From an uncultured Cetobacterium sp. (lineage in GTDB: Bacteria; Fusobacteriota; Fusobacteriia; Fusobacteriales; Fusobacteriaceae): a stretch of 5,771 bases of DNA. The DNA lies in NCBI GenBank assembly GCA_900766645.1, contig CAAFWD010000146.1, positions 1 through 5,771 on the forward strand, read 5' to 3'. The notes below the pieces were generated by a model. It was not told the origin of the DNA. It ran no database searches and saw nothing but the letters and a program-made list of their open reading frames with translations. This document shows, piece after piece, positions 1 through 5,602 of this stretch; position 1 is the stretch's first letter; the number at the start of each line of letters is the position of its first letter. The position numbers and the translations under genes were made by a program.

Positions 1-1164
1 CAAGATATTGTAAAAAATATATATCTTCCCATGGTTTTAATTAATGGATTAGGTGTTTCCATTATAATTATAGTAACCGAAGGAATTCTTGAAGAAAAAG
101 AAAAAGAAGCTGGAAATCAAGCTAAATTAGCTCTTGAAATCGCAAATAAAACCTTGCCATTTTTTAGAAAAGGGGAGTCTCTTAATAATGTTTGTGAAAT
201 ACTTTTAAAATCTTTAGGAGCTCAAGTTGTAGTTATAACTAACCGTAAAAAAATCATTGCTAGTTCTGCTATTTCTGAAGATTTAAATGTGAAACACGAA
301 ACTATACAAAGTTATGCTACAAAAAAAGTTTTAAAAACTGGTAAAGTCTTAGTTTTTGATAGAGATAGTGAACAAAATGATTTTTTCAGTTGTCAAAATG
401 ATATAAAATCATGTATTATTGCCCCACTTTTTCAAGAAGAAAAAGTTTCTGGAACTTTAAAAATATATTTTGATAATGATGAACACATAACTGCTAGAAA
501 AAAATTCTTAGCTATTGGTTTATCACAATTAATATCTACCCAATTGGAAATAAGTCAGCTTGAAGATTTTAAAGCTATGGCTAGAGATGCTGAACTAAGA
601 GCACTACAAAACCAAATCAATCCTCATTTTTTATTTAATGCTTTACATACAACGGCCTCTTTTGTAAGATTTGATCCTACTAGAGCTAGAGAGATTATTA
701 TAGATCTTTCTACTTACCTTAGATACAATCTAGAAAATACAGAAAAAGTTGTTCCAATTTCTAAAGAGATTGAACAAGTTAAAGCGTATATAAATATAGA
801 AAAAGCTAGGTTTCATAATAGATTTAATATTGTAGCAGATATTGATGAAGACCTAGAATCTGTTACTATTCCTAGCTTAACAATTCAACCTCTTGTTGAA
901 AATAGCATTAAGCATGGAATTCTTAAGCAAAGAGAAGTTGGAACTGTAAAAATTTCCATCAAAAAAATAGATTCTGTTTGCAAAATCTCAATCGAAGATG
1001 ATGGAGTTGGAATTGAAGATAGTGTTATTGAAAATATTGATACTGAAATAGATAAAAATATAGGTTTAAAAAATGTTCACAATAGATTAAAAATTTTATA
1101 CGGAAAGGGTCTTAATATTGTTAGATTAACAAAAGGGACTAAAATTTCTTTTGAAATAGAATAG
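1..1164 (+). CDS. lytS: LytS-family sensor histidine kinase, 5' end missing (partial)
   Basis: This is the C-terminal 387 residues of a membrane sensor kinase that should autophosphorylate on histidine and pass the phosphate to the response regulator encoded next. The frame is open to the first base, so the ATG at 31 is an internal Met and the start lies upstream. Numbering from the first codon here, residues about 9-27 are the last hydrophobic helix of a 5TM-5TMR_LYT type receptor, followed by a charged linker (EEKEKEAGNQA). Residues about 55-185 fit a GAF-like sensory domain. The His_kinase domain (PF06580 type) carries NPHFLFN with phosphoacceptor His209. The HATPase domain shows the N-box LVENSIKHG (around Asn301), the G1 box EDDGVGI (332-338) and the G2 motif GLKNVHNRL (355-363). 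Family members are usually about 550-580 residues, so roughly a third is missing. Relatives include LytS of Gram-positives and BtsS/YehU of E. coli. Family assignment is secure; the ligand is unknown. Confidence 0.93.
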   Translation, partial: QDIVKNIYLPMVLINGLGVSIIIIVTEGILEEKEKEAGNQAKLALEIANKTLPFFRKGESLNNVCEILLKSLGAQVVVITNRKKIIASSAISEDLNVKHETIQSYATKKVLKTGKVLVFDRDSEQNDFFSCQNDIKSCIIAPLFQEEKVSGTLKIYFDNDEHITARKKFLAIGLSQLISTQLEISQLEDFKAMARDAELRALQNQINPHFLFNALHTTASFVRFDPTRAREIIIDLSTYLRYNLENTEKVVPISKEIEQVKAYINIEKARFHNRFNIVADIDEDLESVTIPSLTIQPLVENSIKHGILKQREVGTVKISIKKIDSVCKISIEDDGVGIEDSVIENIDTEIDKNIGLKNVHNRLKILYGKGLNIVRLTKGTKISFEIE

Positions 1165-1172
1165 GAGGATTT

Positions 1173-1907
1173 ATGCATACATGTATTATTATAGAAGATG
1201 AATTCCCTGCTAGAGAGGAATTAAAATTTTTTATTAAAAGTAATAAAAATTTTGAAATTCTTAAAGAGTTTGAAAATCCTATTGATGCTCTTAAATATTT
1301 AGAAAATCGTACAGTTGATGCAATTTTTTTAGATATTAATATGCCTGAGCTAGATGGAATGAGCTTAGGTAAAATAATTCACAGATTAGATAAAGAAGTA
1401 AAACTTATTTTTATAACTGCTTACAGAGAATATGCCGCTGATGCTTTTGAAATTAAAGCTTTTGATTATCTTTTAAAACCTTATTCTGAAGATAGAATAA
1501 TCAATGTTTTAAATAATCTTTCCAACAGTCTTAGTTCTAAAAAGCAGGAGCCTACAATTAAAGAAAACTTCTCCACTAAAAAAATCACTGTGCATTCTGA
1601 AGATAAAATGTTTGTTATCTCAATTGATGATATTTTATATATAGAAGCTGACGAAAAAGAAACTCATGTTTTTACTGAAAATAATATGTTTTTATCTAAA
1701 CTTAAAATGACTCAATTTGAAAACATATTACCAGAAGATATTTTCTTTAGATCACACCGTTCATACTTTGTTAATATTGATAAAATAGTTGAAGTAGAAC
1801 CTTGGTTTAATGGAACATATATTATTAAAGTAGAAGGAAAAGAATTTAAAATTCCTGTTAGCAGAAATAAAGTTAAAGATCTTAAAGAAATTTTATTAAT
1901 AAAATAA
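1173..1907 (+). CDS. lytR: LytTR-family response regulator
   Basis: This is a two-domain DNA-binding response regulator of the LytR/AlgR/BtsR type, 244 residues, the usual length. The receiver domain (about 3-118) has the acidic pocket Glu8/Asp9, phosphoacceptor Asp54 in FLDINMPELDG, Thr82 in ITAY, and Lys102-Pro103 in LLKPY. A polar linker (about 119-134, SSKKQEPTIKE) leads to a LytTR DNA-binding domain (about 136-241) with the hallmark FFRSHRSYFVNI at 191-202 and IPVSR at 227-231. The ATG sits 4 bases after AGGAGG (1163-1168), and that Shine-Dalgarno sequence overlaps the TAG stop of the kinase gene, so the two are almost certainly co-transcribed and translationally coupled. The likely partner is the kinase just upstream. 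LytTR regulators normally bind paired direct repeats upstream of their targets; no target promoter can be identified here. The gene ends inside the convergent terminator hairpin. Confidence 0.95.
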   Translation: MHTCIIIEDEFPAREELKFFIKSNKNFEILKEFENPIDALKYLENRTVDAIFLDINMPELDGMSLGKIIHRLDKEVKLIFITAYREYAADAFEIKAFDYLLKPYSEDRIINVLNNLSNSLSSKKQEPTIKENFSTKKITVHSEDKMFVISIDDILYIEADEKETHVFTENNMFLSKLKMTQFENILPEDIFFRSHRSYFVNIDKIVEVEPWFNGTYIIKVEGKEFKIPVSRNKVKDLKEILLIK

Positions 1908-1955
1908 AAAAGAAACTTTTGAAGAGAGTTAATTCTCCTCAGAAGTTTCTTTTTT
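1906..1955. terminator. Bidirectional intrinsic terminator between converging genes
   Basis: The arm at 1906-1926 pairs with 1935-1955 across an 8-base loop (1927-1934). The 21-position stem has one G-T wobble and one A-C mismatch, and ends in six A on the left and six T on the right. On the plus strand it reads as hairpin plus T-tract after the response regulator; on the minus strand it reads the same way after the EI24-like gene. It overlaps the last bases of both stop codons (TAA at 1905-1907 and, on the minus strand, at 1956-1954). Confidence 0.88.
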
Positions 1956-2685
1956 AATCCTTTAAAAATTTTAGTGTTAAAGTCGTAAATGCCATTATAG
2001 ATATTATTGGAGCTACAAATATTCCAACTATAGGAATAAAATATAACACTGTAAATATCCCTCCACCAAAAGTAAATGGAACTTTATATTTTTTCATAAA
2101 GTTTAATGTTTCCTTCGGACCATACCCTGCTCTTTCCAAAGAGTAATCTACAAAGTTAAAAGATATAAAATAACTTTGAATTAAAAATAGAAGTATTGGA
2201 ACAGCCAAATTTACCAATGGAATGAAACTTAATAATAAGATCACTATTGTTAAAATCATCTCTTTAAAAAAAGTTTTTACTGCAACTTTAACTCCTCTTC
2301 CTATAAAATTCAAATTATCTTTTAAGCTGAACTTGTACTCCCTATTTTCCAATTTATTTTCTATTTTTTCAGATATATATCCAAAAAATGGAGCTAAAAT
2401 TATTAATAATACCGTTTTAAAAAAGAAATAATAAATTGCAATCATCAAAAGTTTTATTATAAATGCAATTACAAATTTTACTATTAAAATATGATCTTGA
2501 ATATTAAAAATATTTGATAATTTTTCATATATTGCACCTTCAAAAAAACCAGAAATCCAATATAAAATTACTAATAAAATTATTCCGACTACTCCTCCTA
2601 AAAAATATCCCCAAGTTAATCCCATTTTTTTTATATTTTTAGGAGCGTTTAAATACTCTTCAAAAACCATTTTTATATTATTCAT
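1954..2685 (-). CDS. EI24/CysZ-like integral membrane protein
   Basis: This 243-residue protein is mostly hydrophobic and fits the EI24 domain family (PF07264), which includes E. coli CysZ, a sulfate permease, and eukaryotic EI24. Hydrophobic segments lie at about 24-46, 67-99, 143-177 and 203-237; the longer ones could be helical hairpins. Family-like features are LAPFFGYISEKIE (97-109), the segment FNFVDYSLERAGYG (176-189), and the glycine/proline-rich last hydrophobic region with FIPIVGIFVAP (216-226). The N-terminus (MNNIKMVFEEYLNAPKNI) looks like a cytoplasmic amphipathic stretch and there is no cleavable signal peptide. The ATG abuts the TAA of dgt. The candidate Shine-Dalgarno GAGG (2698-2695) lies 9 bases upstream, inside the dgt coding end; the internal Met6 has no ribosome site. 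Nothing in the context links it to sulfate assimilation, so a CysZ name is not justified. The family call is good; the function is unknown. Confidence 0.85.
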   Translation of the reverse strand: MNNIKMVFEEYLNAPKNIKKMGLTWGYFLGGVVGIILLVILYWISGFFEGAIYEKLSNIFNIQDHILIVKFVIAFIIKLLMIAIYYFFFKTVLLIILAPFFGYISEKIENKLENREYKFSLKDNLNFIGRGVKVAVKTFFKEMILTIVILLLSFIPLVNLAVPILLFLIQSYFISFNFVDYSLERAGYGPKETLNFMKKYKVPFTFGGGIFTVLYFIPIVGIFVAPIISIMAFTTLTLKFLKD

Positions 2686-4044
2686 TTACACTAACCTCAC
2701 TTCTCCAAAAAATTCATTATATTTATTTATTGCATAATGATCCATCATTCCCGATATATAGTCTATAACATATCTCATTTTTATATCCTCTATAACCTCT
2801 TTCTCAATTTGATTTGGATAATTTTTTTCCCTTAAACTCTCAATTGATTTTCTTATAAGATCTCCATATTCAGGAGACATCAATTCATTATTTTCTAAAT
2901 AAAGTTTGAACAGTCTTTCTAAAATAACTCTTCCTTTAGCATCATATAGCTTAACATTTTTATATCTATTTAAACATTTATATGTAAGCTCTTTCAATCC
3001 ACATGCTAGTTTTTCATATTTTAAAAATCCCAGTTGTTTTTTACTAGTTATTCCAAATTTACTTCTATCATCCTCATTACATTCTACAATACCAACATCA
3101 TATATCAATGTATTTATAATTTTACTTGTAATTCCTCTTTTAAGAACATCATCAAACTCCTCTGATGAGTTATAAAATCTAGATCTATTTGCTTCCTCTC
3201 TAGAGTCTGAGATAATCTGTTTTAATTTTTCATAGGAAGGTTTATATACTTCTTCTGATTCACTTTTAATTTTAAATTCATACAAAAGATCATCTATGTT
3301 AAAGATTCTAAGCCCTATACAATCTTCTAAATCATGTGCAGAGTAAGCTATCTCATCAGACAAATCCATTATTTGTGCATCTAGAGTCCTCATATAATCT
3401 TCTAATTTATATTCTTTCAATTTGTTATTTATAAAAATAAAATCCTCATCATATATAAACTTGCTTTTTTCATTATCCTTAGCAACTCTTTGATCATAAC
3501 TTACATTATATTTAACTAAAGCTAATATTGATCTAAAAGTTAAATTTAATCCTCTATATTTGTAAGATTTTTTCTCTAAAAATCTTACATTTCTTAAAGT
3601 TTGTGCATTTCCTTCAAAACCCTTTATATCTTTAATTAATCTATTTAAAACTTTTTCACCTGAATGACCAAAAGGTGGATTTCCTAAATCATGAGCTAGA
3701 CATGCTCCTCTTAAAACATATAAATCATCCTCTGTATAAATCTTGCCATCTTGTAGTTTTGCATTTAACACTCCCACAATTCCTTCTGCTATTTGAGATA
3801 CTTCTAAACTATGAGTCAACCTATTCCTAAAAAATTGGTCATTTTCTATTCCTAACAATTGCATTTTACCCTGAAGTCTTCTAAAAGATGATGAATATAA
3901 TATTCTTCCATAATCTCTATGATAACAACTTCTTCCTAAATCCTCTTGTTCTTCAACCTCTCTTTTCATCATTAAATCTTTTTTTAAAACTTTATACTGA
4001 TCTAAAATCCATTTACTATCTTCTAAATTAAATTTTGTTTTCAT
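2686..4044 (-). CDS. dgt: Deoxyguanosinetriphosphate triphosphohydrolase (HD-domain dNTPase)
   Basis: This cytoplasmic enzyme of the Dgt family is expected to hydrolyse dGTP (perhaps other dNTPs) to deoxynucleoside plus tripolyphosphate, shaping dNTP pools. It is 452 residues, within the family range. The N-terminal RDYGRILYSSSFRRLQ (43-58) matches the family opening. HD-domain metal ligands are visible as His78 in RLTHSLEV, His118-Asp119 in LAHDLGNPPFGHSGE, and Asp230 in MDLSDEIAYSAHDLED. His127 and Glu130 of GHSGE match the catalytic pair known in E. coli Dgt, and FEGNAQTLR (143-151) is the family nucleotide-site motif. All key residues are present, so it should be active; substrate preference cannot be read. 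The ATG is 5 bases from GAGGTGA (4056-4050). It leads a two-gene unit with the EI24-like gene. The upstream rbsD terminator ends only 29 bases before this ATG and no convincing promoter is seen in that gap. Confidence 0.95.
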   Translation of the reverse strand: MKTKFNLEDSKWILDQYKVLKKDLMMKREVEEQEDLGRSCYHRDYGRILYSSSFRRLQGKMQLLGIENDQFFRNRLTHSLEVSQIAEGIVGVLNAKLQDGKIYTEDDLYVLRGACLAHDLGNPPFGHSGEKVLNRLIKDIKGFEGNAQTLRNVRFLEKKSYKYRGLNLTFRSILALVKYNVSYDQRVAKDNEKSKFIYDEDFIFINNKLKEYKLEDYMRTLDAQIMDLSDEIAYSAHDLEDCIGLRIFNIDDLLYEFKIKSESEEVYKPSYEKLKQIISDSREEANRSRFYNSSEEFDDVLKRGITSKIINTLIYDVGIVECNEDDRSKFGITSKKQLGFLKYEKLACGLKELTYKCLNRYKNVKLYDAKGRVILERLFKLYLENNELMSPEYGDLIRKSIESLREKNYPNQIEKEVIEDIKMRYVIDYISGMMDHYAINKYNEFFGEVRLV

Positions 4045-4073
4045 TTAACTCACCTCAAAATATATAAAGTTAG

Positions 4074-4101
4074 AAAAAAAGGTCTAGAAATTCCTAGACC
4101 T
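4074..4101 (-). terminator. Intrinsic terminator of the rbsK-rbsD unit
   Basis: Read on the minus strand, AGGTCTAG (4101-4094) pairs perfectly with CTAGACCT (4087-4080) across a 6-base loop, and the pairing runs into seven consecutive T (4080-4074). It begins 6 bases after the rbsD stop codon and stands between rbsD and dgt, which lie on the same strand. Confidence 0.88.
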
Positions 4102-4107
4102 AAAAGT

Positions 4108-4515
4108 TTAAAATACTACACCTGATTTTAATATAATATTTGCATATGGAGTGCACTCACCTGTTCTAACTATTGCTTCACTCTTATGAGTTATTTTTTT
4201 AAACTCTTCGTGTGAAACCATAACTATTGTAGGTTCCATATTATTTTTCTTAAACGTTTCTAATATCTCTTCATAAACTTTTGGATTTTTATCTAAAATT
4301 TCTGAAGCTAAAACAATCTCTTCTACCATCATTTCACTTAAAACAGAATCTAATACTTTTATAAATGAAGGATATCCTTGCTCAACAGCTAAATCTATTC
4401 TCTTTACGTCCTTTGGAATAGGAAGCCCCGCATCACAAACTGTTATATGTGACGTATGTCCTATTTTACTTATTTCATAACTTAATTCACTGTTTAATAA
4501 TCTTCCTCTTTTCAA
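4108..4515 (-). CDS. rbsD: D-ribose pyranase RbsD, TTG start
   Basis: RbsD interconverts beta-pyranose and beta-furanose forms of D-ribose (strictly, it makes the non-enzymatic equilibrium fast), supplying the furanose that ribokinase uses. The product is 135 residues, the normal length for this cytoplasmic decameric family. The opening GRLLNSELSYEISKIGHT places conserved His20 at its expected position, followed by Asp28 in CDAGLPIP (27-34). Later family positions include IDLAVEQGYPSF (40-51), LSEM (59-62), His102, and Tyr124 and Asn126 in RTGECTPYANIIL (117-129). The start codon is TTG at 4515-4513. It is chosen because it follows a full-consensus Shine-Dalgarno by 8 bases and gives the canonical N-terminus; no ATG lies nearby. 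One base separates it from the rbsK stop, so translation is probably coupled to rbsK. Confidence 0.95.
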   Translation of the reverse strand: MKRGRLLNSELSYEISKIGHTSHITVCDAGLPIPKDVKRIDLAVEQGYPSFIKVLDSVLSEMMVEEIVLASEILDKNPKVYEEILETFKKNNMEPTIVMVSHEEFKKITHKSEAIVRTGECTPYANIILKSGVVF

Positions 4516-4516
4516 A

Positions 4517-5431
4517 TTAATTTCCTCCTTTAAACTCTAAAACTTCTGCCATAGTTGGTACTGATGTTTGAGCTCCTAGTCTTGTTACAGCTATTGCAGC
4601 GACCTTAGTTCCTAAAGCTATTGAATCTTCTAAAGAGTTCTCTTCTGACATTCCTCTTACTAAGCCACCTATAAAACTATCTCCCGCAGCTGTTGTATCT
4701 ACAGCTTTAACCTTATGTGCAGGTACTAATTTTTTTTCAGTTTTTGATATATATAATGCACCTTTACTTCCTAAAGTTACTATTAATCCTTTAACGCCTT
4801 TATCTAATAAAGTATTTGCAGCTTTTTCAACCCCGTCCATTGTATCAGTTGAAATTCCTGTTAGAACTTCTAATTCTGTTTCATTAGGAATTATATAATC
4901 AGAATTTTTTATAATTTCCTCATCTAATTGAACTGCTGGTGCTGGATTTAAAATAGTTGTTTTCCCAGCTTTTTTAGCAATTTCAAATGCGTATTTAACT
5001 GTTTCTAAAGGTATTTCTAATTGTGCTACTAACAGATCACAGTTTTCTATTGCATCTAGATGAGTATTAATATATTTTTTATCAACATCATAGTTTGCTC
5101 CAGGAACAACTATAATTCTATTTTCTCCTATCTCTTCTAAAGTTATTTGAGCTATCCCTGTAAAAGCATCAGATCTTTCTATATTTGATATGTCAACTCC
5201 ACTATTTTTCATAGAGTTTAACAGTTCTTCTCCCATTGAGTCCTTTCCAACTTTTCCAAGCATAGAAACATTCCCCTCTAATTTTCCTAAAGCTACTGCT
5301 TGGTTAGCACCCTTTCCTCCAGGGATCTGGTGAAACTCTTTTCCTAATAATGTTTCTCCCCCTCTTGGAGCTCTCTCACATAAAGTTACTAGGTCCATGT
5401 TTATACTACCTAATACTACAACTTTTTTCAT
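4517..5431 (-). CDS. rbsK: Ribokinase (PfkB family)
   Basis: Ribokinase phosphorylates D-ribose with ATP to ribose 5-phosphate, which feeds the pentose phosphate pathway and nucleotide synthesis. The product has 304 residues, the usual length. The N-terminal GSINMDLV (8-15) supplies the substrate-site Asn11/Asp13. PGGKGANQA (37-45) is PfkB signature 1, NPAPA (162-166) and PNETE (182-186) are ribokinase-typical, VTLGSKGA (218-225) belongs to the nucleotide region, and DTTAAGDSF (245-253) is signature 2 with catalytic base Asp251. The C-terminal GAQTSVP (286-292) matches the segment that binds the activating monovalent cation in ribokinases. The ATG is 6 bases after AAAGGAG (5444-5438). It is the first gene of an rbsK-rbsD unit that ends at a terminator, with no linked RbsABC transporter or RbsR repressor in the window. 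Related PfkB kinases could be confused with it, but adjacent rbsD makes ribokinase very likely. Confidence 0.96.
   Translation of the reverse strand: MKKVVVLGSINMDLVTLCERAPRGGETLLGKEFHQIPGGKGANQAVALGKLEGNVSMLGKVGKDSMGEELLNSMKNSGVDISNIERSDAFTGIAQITLEEIGENRIIVVPGANYDVDKKYINTHLDAIENCDLLVAQLEIPLETVKYAFEIAKKAGKTTILNPAPAVQLDEEIIKNSDYIIPNETELEVLTGISTDTMDGVEKAANTLLDKGVKGLIVTLGSKGALYISKTEKKLVPAHKVKAVDTTAAGDSFIGGLVRGMSEENSLEDSIALGTKVAAIAVTRLGAQTSVPTMAEVLEFKGGN
4524..4531 (-). promoter_or_regulatory. Ribosome binding site that fixes the rbsD TTG start
   Basis: The minus strand reads AAAGGAGG here, 8 bases before the TTG of rbsD. The same bases encode Lys-Gly-Gly near the C-terminus of rbsK, so the site lies wholly inside the upstream gene. 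The exceptionally good match to the 16S anti-Shine-Dalgarno probably offsets the weak TTG start. Confidence 0.85.
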
Positions 5432-5483
5432 TCTTTTCTCCTTTACCTACTTATCAACTTAGCAAAATCTGCTTCTTTTTAAA

Positions 5484-5512
5484 AATTTACCATATATACC
5501 AAATTTATTCAA
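5484..5512 (-). promoter_or_regulatory. Candidate promoter for rbsK-rbsD
   Basis: Read on the minus strand, TTGAAT (5512-5507) and TAAATT (5489-5484) are separated by exactly 17 bases. The -10 is preceded by TGG, giving an extended -10 (TGn) form. Transcription would start near 5477, leaving a leader of about 46 bases before the rbsK ATG. A second TGG followed by TATATA (5501-5493) lies 9 bases upstream and could be an alternative -10. Each hexamer matches consensus at only four of six positions, and such motifs arise easily in A+T-rich DNA. Confidence 0.45.
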
Positions 5513-5516
5513 GTTT

Positions 5517-5545
5517 TTAACTCTTTTAAACAAAACTTTTATAAT
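5517..5545 (+). promoter_or_regulatory. Candidate sigma-70-type promoter for the gene at 5603
   Basis: TTAACT (5517-5522) and a perfect TATAAT (5540-5545) are spaced by 17 bases, pointing towards the gene that starts at 5603. Transcription would begin near 5552. The -35 matches consensus at four of six positions. Confidence 0.5.
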
Positions 5546-5561
5546 ATATTTTCATTTATTA

Positions 5562-5570
5562 TGTTATACT
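5562..5570 (+). promoter_or_regulatory. Candidate extended -10 promoter for the gene at 5603
   Basis: The sequence TGTTATACT contains TG, one base, then TATACT, a good extended -10 element that can work without a -35; no recognisable -35 lies 16-18 bases upstream. Transcription would start near 5577, about 26 bases before the ATG. It may act in tandem with, or instead of, the promoter candidate at 5517-5545. Confidence 0.45.
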
Positions 5571-5602
5571 ATAAGTCTAAGAAAAATATATGGAGGAATA
5601 CC

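Noticed and set aside
31..33. ATG at 31 as the start of the sensor kinase gene
   Set aside because: The frame is open from base 1 and the preceding residues (for example IYLP before the Met) continue a membrane helix typical of the family. There is no ribosome site before 31, so the gene is cut by the window edge rather than short.
2222..2431. Open frame of 69 codons on the plus strand
   Set aside because: It lies wholly antisense inside the EI24-like gene, has a Lys/Asn/Leu/Phe-rich composition expected from A+T-rich antisense, and has no ribosome site.
1954..2685. Calling the EI24-like protein CysZ (sulfate permease)
   Set aside because: The family fit is reasonable but no cysteine or sulfate assimilation gene is nearby and EI24 homologues have diverse or unknown roles.
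2906..3175. Open frame of 89 codons on the plus strand
   Set aside because: It lies antisense inside dgt, which has all its catalytic motifs. The frame lacks a ribosome site and any recognisable domain.
4519..4521. ATT two codons upstream as an alternative rbsD start
   Set aside because: It is in frame, but ATT initiation is rare, the spacing to the Shine-Dalgarno would be very short, and it would add two residues before the canonical RbsD N-terminus.
5432..5602. LacI/RbsR-type or CcpA (cre) operator, riboswitch or small RNA in the divergent region
   Set aside because: I found no clear inverted repeat with a central CG and no cre-like match. The AAATTT...AAATTT flanks are each self-palindromic, but the bases between them are a direct rather than inverted repeat. 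No hairpin long enough for a riboswitch was seen.
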